A DNA stretch of 32,928 nucleotides from assembly GCA_013205335.1 (NCBI GenBank), contig JABMNB010000397.1:1-32928 (forward strand), given 5' to 3'. A program made the position numbers and the translations under genes. The stretch's first letter is position 1. Each line of letters begins with the position of its first letter. The DNA comes from Rhodospirillales bacterium (GTDB taxonomy: Bacteria; Pseudomonadota; Alphaproteobacteria; Reyranellales; Reyranellaceae). A model generated the notes under the pieces. That model ran no database searches, had not been told where the DNA came from, and saw only the letters and a list, made by a program, of their open reading frames with translations. This document shows positions 21,866 to 30,011 of this stretch, one piece after another.

Positions 21866-22246
21866 ATGAATTCCGACGTCGCAGCGATCGAGAAGGTACT
21901 TCAGGTCTATTTCGACGGCCTGCACGAGGGCGACACGAAGAAGCTCGGCGAGGCGTTCCATCCTGCCTCGCACCTGTACAGCGCCGGCCCCGACGGAAAG
22001 GCCGCGGACATGCCGCTAGCCGATTGGTTCAAGATGGTGGAAGGCCGTCCGTCGGCCAAATCGAAGGGCAGCGCCCGGGCCGATCGCATCGTGTCGATCG
22101 ACTTTTCAGGCCCGGCGACCGCCTTTGCCAAGGTCGAGTGCCAGATCCCGCCGCGCTACTTCACGGACTATCTAACCCTGCTCAAGGTGGATGGCCGTTG
22201 GCAGGTCATTGCCAAGGCCTTCCACACGGTCACGCGCGACGCCTGA
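21866..22246 (+). CDS. NTF2-like (putative lumazine-binding type) protein
   Basis: A 126-residue NTF2-fold protein. The opening helix IEKVLQVYFDGLHEGDTKKL leads into FHPASHLYS, followed by PLADWFKMVEGRPSA, the beta strands TAFAKVECQIPPRYFTDYL, and LLKVDGRWQVIAKAFHTV at the end. This pattern matches the family often labelled putative lumazine-binding, although ligand binding is not established for it. GGGAG precedes the ATG. It is probably co-transcribed with the MDR oxidoreductase. It converges with the PHP gene across 173 bp that hold no recognisable feature. Confidence 0.85.
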   Translation: MNSDVAAIEKVLQVYFDGLHEGDTKKLGEAFHPASHLYSAGPDGKAADMPLADWFKMVEGRPSAKSKGSARADRIVSIDFSGPATAFAKVECQIPPRYFTDYLTLLKVDGRWQVIAKAFHTVTRDA

Positions 22247-22419
22247 ACCTCGCGGACAACGGCGCCATGAAGCGTCCACCGGTGTGCGCAATCGGGATGC
22301 CGCCGGGGTCCAAGTCGAGCCGGAGCAGGGTGCTGCGACAGTGATGCTTGTCTTCGAGAATGCGACTCGGATGAGTGATGCGCCTGATGACGGACAAGCC
22401 GCCGACGATCGGGCAAGAA

Positions 22420-23325
22420 CTATTTGTCGAACCAGATCGGGTTGCTCCAGGCGCGGCGCCCTCGGTCGTCGACCACAACGATCCGCGCATGGCCACCGCG
22501 GCGCACGCGGTCGAGCGGCAGACGCGACTTCGTGAGGTCGATACCGATTTCATGGGCGGCCTTCGAGCCGCGACCAAGAACCATGATTGCGGCCGCCGGG
22601 CTGCATTCGATCTCGATCGCGTCACCGTCGTGGGCGATCGAGTGGAGGAGCGGCCCCTGGCTCGAGTAGTAGTGGCCGTGCTTGAGCGCATCGACGAGAG
22701 CATCGGGATCGCGCGAGGGCGCTCTGACCATGACCCAGCCGCCAAAAGCATCGTCGAAATGGAAATGCGCATCGTCGCTGGCGCAGCCGGTCAGGCGGCG
22801 GCCTTGGCTGAGGAGCTGATCGAGCAGGTTCCAACCGTCGCCGCGATCGTTCTTGATGGCGCTGGTGTGATTGTAGATCTCGACGGCGTGGGCGGCTTCG
22901 ATCGCGTCGGCATCGCCGACCGTCAGGCCATACCAGGCCGGGTGCACCAGGGTGACGAAGGCGCCGGAGGCAGCGCAGCGCGCGGCGATCTCGGACGCGC
23001 TCTCGCCGGGGAGGGTGGCGGTAAAGTCGAGCGGCAGGCCAGTTGCCAGGATGTGCCAGGTTTCGCCCAAGGCGGTGGCGGGGACATGCATCTCCGCGCC
23101 CAGGATCGTGGTGAATGCATCGGTCCGGAAGGGCCGCGTGTCGGTGACCGGAAAGTCGTAGATCGGGAGGAAGTGATCGGTCAGGGTGATGAAATCGTAG
23201 CCGGCCTCGCGGTAGGCAGCGCAAACGGCCTCGACGCCAAGTCGACCGTCAGACCGGGTGGAGTGGCAGTGGAGATTGCCACGGTAGAATTGCCCCGGCT
23301 GAGCGAATGTCTCGATTTCTCGCAC
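22420..23325 (-). CDS. PHP-domain metal-dependent phosphoesterase
   Basis: A 301-residue protein of the polymerase-and-histidinol-phosphatase superfamily. Metal-binding elements are in order: HCHSTRSDG (H19, H21, D26), TLTDH (D50, H51), LGAEMHV (Glu), TLVHPAWYG (His) and a late SDDAHF (Asp-His). The C-terminal region is a beta-sandwich-like tail. Such stand-alone PHP proteins hydrolyse phosphomonoesters or phosphodiesters, some of them cyclic phosphates in phosphonate breakdown, but the substrate here is unknown. I chose the GTG at 23325 because AAAGGAG lies 8 nt upstream and the extra N-terminal residues of a longer reading lack homology. It is divergent from the HD oxygenase gene across a very AT-rich stretch. 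Confidence 0.88.
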   Translation of the reverse strand: MREIETFAQPGQFYRGNLHCHSTRSDGRLGVEAVCAAYREAGYDFITLTDHFLPIYDFPVTDTRPFRTDAFTTILGAEMHVPATALGETWHILATGLPLDFTATLPGESASEIAARCAASGAFVTLVHPAWYGLTVGDADAIEAAHAVEIYNHTSAIKNDRGDGWNLLDQLLSQGRRLTGCASDDAHFHFDDAFGGWVMVRAPSRDPDALVDALKHGHYYSSQGPLLHSIAHDGDAIEIECSPAAAIMVLGRGSKAAHEIGIDLTKSRLPLDRVRRGGHARIVVVDDRGRRAWSNPIWFDK

Positions 23326-23384
23326 GCTTCGACTCCTTTGATCGACTTGCCGCAGGCATCGCCAGAATCGACACTTGCTGATCA

Positions 23385-23444
23385 CATATATAGAGTATAG
23401 TTATAGTAACTTATTTTAGTATTAATAATTATTATGAAATAATC
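23385..23444. promoter_or_regulatory. AT-rich island between the divergent PHP and HD-oxygenase genes
   Basis: About 60 bp are roughly 85% A+T in an otherwise GC-rich window. They contain the palindromes AATAATTATT (23424-23433) and ATTATgaaATAAT (23431-23443) and repeats of TATAGT. The position between divergent genes suggests a double promoter region or a silencer-protein target. No specific -10/-35 assignment is safe. Confidence 0.5.
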
Positions 23445-23513
23445 ATGACGAACTCAGCGCTTCGCTAGGAACTCCTTCAGATTTTTGAAGCGCGTGCCAC
23501 GCGCCGTTATGGC

Positions 23514-23996
23514 TTGAACGACGTCAATCAGTTGCAGCACGCTTTGCAGGCCGCAGACTTGGCCATGAGGGCGGGTGAGCCGGCCAGCCTCGTGACGGCG
23601 GCTCTGCTGCATGACGTCGGTCATATGCTGCATGGCTTGGGTGAGAATCCGGCGGCAAACGGCATCGACGATCGTCACGAGGACGAGGGCGCGCGCTGGC
23701 TTGCGGAACGGTTCGGGCCCGAGGTCAGCGAACCGGTGCGCCTCCATGTGGCTGCCAAGCGCTACCTGGTGGCCACTGAACCCGGGTATGCCGGCCTGCT
23801 CTCCGAGGATTCCGTCCGTAGCCTCGCGCTGCAGGGTGGGCCGATGAGTGCAGAAGAAAGGGCAGCCTTCGAACGCGAGCCGTTCGCGGAAGCCGCCAGG
23901 AAGCTCCGTCGTTTCGACGAAGGAGCCAAGGATCCGCACGCGGTGGTACGGAGCTTCGAGCACTACCTGGAATACGCAGAGGCCTGCTGCCGCTAG
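23514..23996 (+). CDS. HD-domain oxygenase-like protein (PhnZ family), 5' end disrupted or unusual
   Basis: The sequence matches the PhnZ-type HD oxygenases, mixed-valent di-iron enzymes that cleave C-P bonds. Metal-ligand motifs are NQLQHALQAA, LLHDVGHMLHG, DDRHEDEGARWL and RLHVAAKRYL, then LALQGGPMSAEE. Homology continues upstream of the TTG start listed here: bases 23469-23513 encode ELLQIFEARATRRYG in frame, including the Tyr of the PhnZ Y-G-x-E lid. Still further up, an in-frame ATG (23445) is separated from this by TAG at 23466-23468. So either translation starts at ATT 23481 (AGGA 10 nt upstream) or TTG 23514, or the gene carries an amber mutation at codon 8. The PhnZ lid Glu is Asn here. 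The stop overlaps that of the convergent LysR gene. Confidence 0.75.
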   Translation: MNDVNQLQHALQAADLAMRAGEPASLVTAALLHDVGHMLHGLGENPAANGIDDRHEDEGARWLAERFGPEVSEPVRLHVAAKRYLVATEPGYAGLLSEDSVRSLALQGGPMSAEERAAFEREPFAEAARKLRRFDEGAKDPHAVVRSFEHYLEYAEACCR

Positions 23997-24919
23997 GGAC
24001 CTGCCGGGATGTGGTCGACGAAGGCACGGACGGCCGGTATCTCCAGCGACTCCTTTAGCGACACGGCGTAGACGCCGGTGCTGCAGGGCAGCGAAACGAA
24101 AGGCACGATCGCCAGGCGCGTGTCGTGTCCGGCCTCGCCTTCGAACAGGGCGCCCAGGCCAAGGCGCGCCGCCACTGCTTCTTTCATAGCCTCGCGACTG
24201 CCAAGTACCAGCCTGACATTGAGCGTTAGGCCTTCCGCGATGAAGGCGGCCTCAAGCACCTGACGGGTAAGCGAGCCTTCTTCGCGGAGGATGAACGCGC
24301 GCCCCGCCAGCTCTGATGCCCGCACGGCTGGTCGGGCCGCCATGGGATCGTCGCTGGGCAGACACACCGCGAGCCGCGGCGCTGCTATCAGTGTGCAGGC
24401 GAAAGGTGCCACCGGTCCGGTCAATGTCATCATGCCGATGTCGATGCGGCAGCGTGCAATGTCGTCCAGCAGCGTGGTCGTATTGCCGATTTTGGTCGTG
24501 ATGCTGACAGCCGGATATCTGGCCGTGAAGCCGGCGATCAGGGGCATGGCGACGTGCGGGGTCGACAGGCCGATTGACAGCCGGCCGCGCGAGACATCTC
24601 GCAACTCCAGCGCCGAGGCCTCGAACTCCGAGACTCGGCTGAGGATAAGTCGCGCCCGTACAAAGAGTTCCTGGCCGACCTCGGTGAGAACGAACTGAGG
24701 CTTGCGGCGAAAAAGCAGCACGCCGCAGGCCTGCTCCAGAGCCGCCAGTTGAATGGACACGCTCGGTTGGCTCACGCCTAGCAGGCGCGCCGCGCCCGAA
24801 ACGCTTTTCGCTTCGGCCACCGCTGCGAAGGCACGCAGCGACGACAGGGTGATTCCGCCTTCGCGACGAAGGGCTGTGGGCTGATCGCTGGAGTTCACAA
24901 TTGAGTCACTGTCTCTCAT
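23993..24919 (-). CDS. LysR family regulator resembling the aminoethylphosphonate-catabolism subgroup
   Basis: A 308-residue LysR-type regulator with a ~20-residue N-terminal extension before the helix-turn-helix (LSSLRAFAAVAEAKSVSGAA; VSQPSVSIQLAALEQACG). The effector domain has GRLSIGLSTPHVAMPLIAGF, TRQVLEAAFIAEGL and VLGSREAMKEAVAARLGLG. By recollection, these resemble the LysR subgroup found with 2-aminoethylphosphonate catabolic genes. That fits the convergent PhnZ-like gene, and it is divergent from the binding-protein genes of the ABC importer, which it probably controls. No good Shine-Dalgarno precedes the ATG; a GTG seven codons later is an alternative start. The ligand is inferred, not shown. 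Confidence 0.9.
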   Translation of the reverse strand: MRDSDSIVNSSDQPTALRREGGITLSSLRAFAAVAEAKSVSGAARLLGVSQPSVSIQLAALEQACGVLLFRRKPQFVLTEVGQELFVRARLILSRVSEFEASALELRDVSRGRLSIGLSTPHVAMPLIAGFTARYPAVSITTKIGNTTTLLDDIARCRIDIGMMTLTGPVAPFACTLIAAPRLAVCLPSDDPMAARPAVRASELAGRAFILREEGSLTRQVLEAAFIAEGLTLNVRLVLGSREAMKEAVAARLGLGALFEGEAGHDTRLAIVPFVSLPCSTGVYAVSLKESLEIPAVRAFVDHIPAGP

Positions 24920-24973
24920 TAAAATAGCGAAATACTAACAGTGTGTTAATAGATTTTGTCTATGGAGGGTAAT

Positions 24974-26542
24974 TTGACCCAGCCCACCCGCCGCGACACC
25001 CTCCGCCATGCGCTTGGCGGCGCCGCGGTCCTCGGCCTGATGGATCGTGCACTAATCGGTCCGGCCTCGGCGCAGGCCGCACCGAGGCGAGGCGGTACCT
25101 TGGTCTACGCCCAATGCTCGGGCAACCGTCGGGGCGGGGACGCCAGCAATACCCGCCACCCCTACTTCATGATCGATCTGATCACGCGCTCCGCCTACAA
25201 CACGCTCACCTGGGTCGACGAGGGCCTGAAAGTCGTCCCCGAACTGGCGACCAAGCTGGAGCCCGCTAGCGACAAGCTCGATGTCTGGGACGTGACGGTG
25301 CGCGAGGGCGTGCTGTTCCACGACGGCCGGGAGGTCACGGCCAAGGACTGGGCCGCATCGTTCGAGCTTCACCGCCGCCGCAACTTTGCTTCGCAGCAGA
25401 TCAAGTCCACCGAGGTCACGGGCAAGTATGGGCTGAGGTTTTTCCTCGACGCCGGCAACTCCGAGTTCCCTTACGTGCTGGCGGAGTACGACAACGTCGT
25501 CATGCCGGCCGACGACTGGGAGAAGATCGGCATGACGGGAGTGGGCACCGGCCCGTTCAAGATCGTGTCGGCCGACCCGCAGCGGCGCATGGTTTTCGAG
25601 CGCAATGAAAACTACTGGCGCAAGGACCAGCCCTACCTCGACAGGCTTGAGGTTGTGAATCGCGAAGGACAAATGGAATCGGCGATCAACGGCTTTCGCG
25701 CCCGCCAGTTCGACGCAGTGCTCAACATCGATCCGCGGCTCGTTCGCCAGCTACAAGGTGAGGCCGATACGGACGTCGTGCCGGCAACCTCCGGCGACCA
25801 GGCGGTCATCATCCTGCCCAAGCATCCGGGCTCGCCGTTCCTCGATGTGAGAATTCGTCGCGCGCTGGCCTACGCCATCGACCGCGAGGCGCTGCAGCGC
25901 ATCGTTTACGGCGGGTCGCGGTGGGGCTGGATCGGCAACGACAGCCATATGGCGGGTACCGATCCGATGTTCGTCGCCCGACCCGTCGGCCGCGACCTCG
26001 CCAAGGCCAAGGCATTGTTGGCCGAGGCCGGCTTCCCCAACGGCATTACACTGCCGACCCTTTATTATGCGCCGCAATGGCCCGAGATGGGGCGCTATTT
26101 CCAAGTCATCCAGGAGACCGTGAAGGAAGCTGGCATCACCCTGTCCATCGAGGAGCGGCCGAACGATGGATACCTCAAGTTCCGCCAAGGAGACGCCGAC
26201 GTCGCCAAGGGCAACTACCACAAGTTCGCCTACACCGCCGTCGGCCCGCGCAATCCCGGCATCAGCCTGTTCCGCATGCGCGGAGCCAACAACGAGTCCG
26301 GCTACTGGTCCGGTCCCGGCCATGACCGATACATGGAACTCTACCGCAAGGCCATGGTCACGCCCGACGCCGGCCAACGCAAGACGATCTACGCCGAGAT
26401 GCAGGGCATCTGCTACGACGAAGCCCCTGCAATCCTTCCGGCCGGCCGCAACAATATCCTCATAAAGAGGCCGACCGTTATGGGCCTGAAGAACCACCCA
26501 CAGCATTGGTCGGTCACCTGGGATGGCGTCTGGAAAGCCTGA
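24974..26542 (+). CDS. ABC transporter solute-binding protein, family 5 (first of a tandem pair)
   Basis: A 522-residue periplasmic receptor of the peptide/opine/nickel class (SBP_bac_5). I chose TTG 24974 because GGAGGG sits 4 nt upstream and the resulting gene is 1,569 nt, exactly the length of the next paralogue. An ATG 12 nt earlier has no ribosome site. A Tat-like signal is visible (TRRDTLRHALGGAAVLG...ASAQA). Typical family segments are WDVTVREGVLFHDGREVTAKD, TGPFKIVSADPQRRM, and VRIRRALAYAIDREALQRI. It should capture an oligopeptide-like or other small polar ligand for the permeases downstream. It is divergent from the LysR gene. Confidence 0.93.
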   Translation: MTQPTRRDTLRHALGGAAVLGLMDRALIGPASAQAAPRRGGTLVYAQCSGNRRGGDASNTRHPYFMIDLITRSAYNTLTWVDEGLKVVPELATKLEPASDKLDVWDVTVREGVLFHDGREVTAKDWAASFELHRRRNFASQQIKSTEVTGKYGLRFFLDAGNSEFPYVLAEYDNVVMPADDWEKIGMTGVGTGPFKIVSADPQRRMVFERNENYWRKDQPYLDRLEVVNREGQMESAINGFRARQFDAVLNIDPRLVRQLQGEADTDVVPATSGDQAVIILPKHPGSPFLDVRIRRALAYAIDREALQRIVYGGSRWGWIGNDSHMAGTDPMFVARPVGRDLAKAKALLAEAGFPNGITLPTLYYAPQWPEMGRYFQVIQETVKEAGITLSIEERPNDGYLKFRQGDADVAKGNYHKFAYTAVGPRNPGISLFRMRGANNESGYWSGPGHDRYMELYRKAMVTPDAGQRKTIYAEMQGICYDEAPAILPAGRNNILIKRPTVMGLKNHPQHWSVTWDGVWKA

Positions 26543-26597
26543 CGCCGGGCTTTCTTCCGTCGGTCGATCTTCGAAGTCTTAGGATAGGGGGCAGCAC

Positions 26598-28166
26598 ATG
26601 CCTGCATTCAATCGCCGCACATTCATGAAAACGGGACTTGCCGGATCGGCCTTCCTTGCATCCCTCGATGTCGCCCTGCTCGGGTCGGCGGGGGCGCAGG
26701 ACGGAGCGCCGAAGAAGGGAGGTACGCTGTCCTACGCGCAGCTCTCGGCCAACCGTCGCTCGGCCGATGCCACGAACGCCCGGCATCCCTATTTCATCGT
26801 CGACGCCAATACGCGTCTTCAGTGGAATTGCCTGACCTGGGTCGATGAAAAGCTGGGCTGGCAGCTTGAGGCCGCCAGCAAGGTCGAACCCACTGACGAC
26901 AAGTTGAACGTGTGGGACGTGACGCTGCGCGAGGGCGTGCTGTTCCACAACGGCCGCGAGATGACGTCCGAGGACGTCGCATCCTCCTTCGCTTATCACC
27001 GGCTGAATGCGCCGTTTGCACGCCAGATCGTCAAGATCGAGCCGGTTTCGAAGTACGTTACCCGGTTTACGCTTGAGGGCGGCAATGCGGAATTCCCCTA
27101 TATCCTCGCCGAGTACAACAGCGTCATCATGCCGGCCGCCGACGCCAAGACCATCGGCATGGACGGCATCGGCAGCGGGCCCTTCCGGATCGTTGCCACT
27201 GACCCCAATCGCTCTGTGATCATGGAGCGGTTCGACGGCTATTGGCGCAAGGGACTGCCGCTGCTCGATCGTGTCGAAGTCCACAATCGTGAAGGCCAGC
27301 AGGAGTCGGCGTTGAACGGGCTGCGCTCGGGCCAGTTCGATGCAGTGCTCAACATCGACGCCCGTGCCGCAGCACAGTTCGCGTCCGATGCCGCCTACGA
27401 CATCGAGACCGCCAAGGGCGGCTACAGCTTCGTCATCCAGCTCCCCAAGCACCCGGGCTCGCCATTTCTCGACAAGCGCGTACGACAGGCATTCGCCTAC
27501 GCGATCGACCGCGACGCCATCGTGCGTATTGCCTATGGCGGCAAGTACGGCTGGGTTGGCAACGACAGCCACCTCATGGTTACCGACCCCGCCTATGTGG
27601 TCCGCCAGGGCGGTCGCGACATCGCGCGCGCCAGGAAGCTGCTGGCCGAAGCCGGCTATCCGAATGGCATCACCCTGCCGACGCTCTACTGGAGCCCGCA
27701 ACTGCCCGAGGCCGGCCGCTACTTTCAGGTGGTGCAGCAGTCTGCCAAGGAAGCCGGCATCGTATTTGCCATCGAGGAGCGGCCCAACGACGGCTACATT
27801 CAGTTCCGTACCGGCGACAACGACCTGTCGAAGGGCAACTTCCACAAGTTCGCGATGACCGCCGTCGGGTCGCGGAACCCTGGCATCTCGCTGTTCCGCA
27901 TGCGCGACGCCTTCGTCGAGAGTGGCCACTGGCGCGGCCCCGAGCACGACCAGTACATCGCGCTCTATCGGCAGGCGATGGTGACACCCGACGCCGGCAA
28001 GCGGAAGGCGATCTACGCCGAGATGCAGAAGATCCTGCACGAGGAGGTGCCGGCCATCCTGCCGGCCGGCGGCGACACCTTCCTGGTGAAGCGCAAGAAC
28101 ATCCGCAACATGCCCTACCATCCGCAGATCTGGTCGATCCGCTTCGACGAAGTCTGGAAGGCGTGA
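26598..28166 (+). CDS. ABC transporter solute-binding protein, family 5 (second of a tandem pair)
   Basis: A 522-residue paralogue of the preceding gene, with the same length and many identical blocks (WDVT.REGVLFH, QFDAVLNID, LPKHPGSPFLD, GNDSH, IEERPNDGY, NPGISLFRMR, MVTPDAG). The Tat-like signal is FNRRTFMKTGLAGSAFLAS...AGAQD. GGGG lies 6-9 nt before the ATG. Differences cluster in the central part (residues 260-300), where ligand contacts are expected, so the two may bind different ligands. It is followed after 49 bp by the first permease. Two binding proteins feeding one permease set would widen the substrate range of the importer. Confidence 0.93.
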   Translation: MPAFNRRTFMKTGLAGSAFLASLDVALLGSAGAQDGAPKKGGTLSYAQLSANRRSADATNARHPYFIVDANTRLQWNCLTWVDEKLGWQLEAASKVEPTDDKLNVWDVTLREGVLFHNGREMTSEDVASSFAYHRLNAPFARQIVKIEPVSKYVTRFTLEGGNAEFPYILAEYNSVIMPAADAKTIGMDGIGSGPFRIVATDPNRSVIMERFDGYWRKGLPLLDRVEVHNREGQQESALNGLRSGQFDAVLNIDARAAAQFASDAAYDIETAKGGYSFVIQLPKHPGSPFLDKRVRQAFAYAIDRDAIVRIAYGGKYGWVGNDSHLMVTDPAYVVRQGGRDIARARKLLAEAGYPNGITLPTLYWSPQLPEAGRYFQVVQQSAKEAGIVFAIEERPNDGYIQFRTGDNDLSKGNFHKFAMTAVGSRNPGISLFRMRDAFVESGHWRGPEHDQYIALYRQAMVTPDAGKRKAIYAEMQKILHEEVPAILPAGGDTFLVKRKNIRNMPYHPQIWSIRFDEVWKA

Positions 28167-28215
28167 CCGGGGCAATGGCCGCAGCACAGCACCTGGCAGT
28201 ACATGGGGCGGCGCC

Positions 28216-29169
28216 GTGCTGAGCGCAGTGTTACGTCGCGTTTTCCTGTCTCTGCTGACTCTCTTCTTTCTCGCGGCCTTCATCTTTGCCGCCACCGAAA
28301 TCCTGCCTGGCGACGCCCTCGACGTGACGCTGTCGGCAGACGAAATGGCCATGATGCCACCGGAGCGACTCGCCGAGATGAAGCGCGACCTCGGGCTCGA
28401 CCGGCCCGCGGTGGAGCGGCTCGGCGCTTTTCTTCTGGGCGTGGCGCAGCTCGATTTCGGCCGGACCATCATTTCGAGGGCGCCGGTCGTCGACATCGTC
28501 GCCTACCCGCTGCGCAACTCGCTGCTGCTCGCGGGGGCGGTGATCGTCACGGCGCTGCCGCTGGCGCTGATCCTCGGCGTGAGTGCGGCTAGGTGGTATC
28601 GCAGGCCGCTCGACAACGTGGTTTCGACGGGCGTCATCGTCGGCTACTCGGTGCCGGAGTTCGTCATCGGCACCTTCCTCGTGATGCTGTTCGCCGTGAC
28701 CTGGCCGCTGTTCCCGGCAACCATCACGGCCAGCACGCGCGACCCCGCGCTTACCCTGCTGGCTGCGGCGCCGTTGCCGGTCGCCACGATCCTGATCGGC
28801 TCGATCGCCTATCTCGCGCGCATCCTCCGCGTCGGCATGGTCGACGCCTTGGCCAGCGACTTCGTCGAGCGCTTGCGCCTGATGGGCGTGCCGGAGTGGC
28901 GCGTTCTGCTGCTGCATGCGTTGCCCGCGGCGGTGGTGCCCAGTCTCATGGCGACCGCGCTTTATGCCGCCGCCCTCGTCTCGGGCATCGTCGTCGTCGA
29001 ACTCGTCTTCGCCTATCCTGGGCTCGGCCAGGAACTGGTACGTGCCGTGACGCGGCGCGAGGTCCACGTCATCCAGGCGATCGCGCTGGCCTCGGCGGCG
29101 ATCGTTGTCGTCTTCAATCTGCTGGCCGACCTCGCGATCCTGGCCCTCGATCCCCGCACGAGGATGTAA
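28216..29169 (+). CDS. ABC transporter permease, DppB type
   Basis: A 317-residue inner-membrane permease of the dipeptide class. It opens with VLRRVFLSLLTLFFLAAFIF and the extracytoplasmic ILPGDALD. The ABC-coupling (EAA-type) region is IARILRVGMVDALASDFVER...GVPEWRVLLLHALPAA, and VELVFAYPGLGQELVRAV lies near the end. About six membrane segments are evident. The start is GTG 28216, with a weak GGGG 9 nt upstream. The stop overlaps the next start as TAATG (29167-29171), so the permeases are translationally coupled. Confidence 0.93.
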   Translation: MLSAVLRRVFLSLLTLFFLAAFIFAATEILPGDALDVTLSADEMAMMPPERLAEMKRDLGLDRPAVERLGAFLLGVAQLDFGRTIISRAPVVDIVAYPLRNSLLLAGAVIVTALPLALILGVSAARWYRRPLDNVVSTGVIVGYSVPEFVIGTFLVMLFAVTWPLFPATITASTRDPALTLLAAAPLPVATILIGSIAYLARILRVGMVDALASDFVERLRLMGVPEWRVLLLHALPAAVVPSLMATALYAAALVSGIVVVELVFAYPGLGQELVRAVTRREVHVIQAIALASAAIVVVFNLLADLAILALDPRTRM

Positions 29170-30011
29170 TGGGGATCACGATCCGCAGACTGCTGCGCCG
29201 GCCGCTCACCGCCCTCGGCATCGTCCTGGTCTTGGTCCATCTTACCGTCGCGTTGATCGCCCCGTCGATCGTGCCCTTCGACCCGTTCAAGCTGCTCGAT
29301 GCGCCGCTTGAGCCGCCGGGCACCACCTACTGGCTGGGGACAGACGAACTCGGCCGCGATTTCCTGTCACGCCTGCTGATGGGCGGCAGAATCGCGATCG
29401 TGGCCTCCCTGGCCGCCGGCTTCATCGCCACGCTGGGCGGCGGCCTGCTGGGCCTTGCCATGGCCTACTATCGCGGCCCGTTCGACGACGTCGTCTCGCG
29501 CATCGTCGAGATGAAGCTCGCCATCCCGTCGATCCTCTTCGTCTCGCTGTTCGTCACCGGCTTCGGCCAGTCGCTCGCCGTGCTCGTCTTCGTCATGGCC
29601 GTCATCAAGATGATGGGGGTGATCCGCACCGTTCGCGCCCAGGGCATCGTGCTGATGGAGCAAGGCTACGTGAAGGTGGCCCAGATGCGCGGCGAGCACG
29701 GTCCCGCCATCATCCTGCGCGAGATGCTGCCCAACGTCGCCGATCTGCTGACCGTCGAGTTCGCGTTGCGCACTTCGAGCGCGTTGCTGCTCGTTTCCGC
29801 CCTGTCTTTCCTCGGTCTCGGCCTGTCGCCGCCGACCCCGGACTGGGGCCTGATGATCCACGACGGCCTGCAGTCGATCCGTTCCGAGCCGTGGCTCATC
29901 CTGGCGCCGGCGCTCTGCATCTCGACGCTCGTCATCGGTCTCAATTTCGCCACCGAGGGCATCGCCGACGCGGTCGGACTGGAGGCCGCCCGTGGCGTTG
30001 CCGGGCACTGA
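29169..30011 (+). CDS. ABC transporter permease, DppC type
   Basis: A 280-residue partner permease of the same importer. It has TTYWLGTDELGRDFLSRLLMG, typical of DppC proteins, then AMAYYRGPFDDVVSRIVE, and the coupling loop VKVAQMRGEHGPAIILREMLPN. It ends with SFLGLGLSPPTPDWGLMI and a last membrane segment. The ATG overlaps the preceding stop by one base. The ATPase start GTG lies 20 bp inside its 3' end. Confidence 0.95.
   Translation: MGITIRRLLRRPLTALGIVLVLVHLTVALIAPSIVPFDPFKLLDAPLEPPGTTYWLGTDELGRDFLSRLLMGGRIAIVASLAAGFIATLGGGLLGLAMAYYRGPFDDVVSRIVEMKLAIPSILFVSLFVTGFGQSLAVLVFVMAVIKMMGVIRTVRAQGIVLMEQGYVKVAQMRGEHGPAIILREMLPNVADLLTVEFALRTSSALLLVSALSFLGLGLSPPTPDWGLMIHDGLQSIRSEPWLILAPALCISTLVIGLNFATEGIADAVGLEAARGVAGH

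Noticed and set aside
26514..28496. A 660-codon minus-strand open frame opposite the second binding protein
   Set aside because: It lies antisense to two certain genes and shows compositional repetition but no family features.
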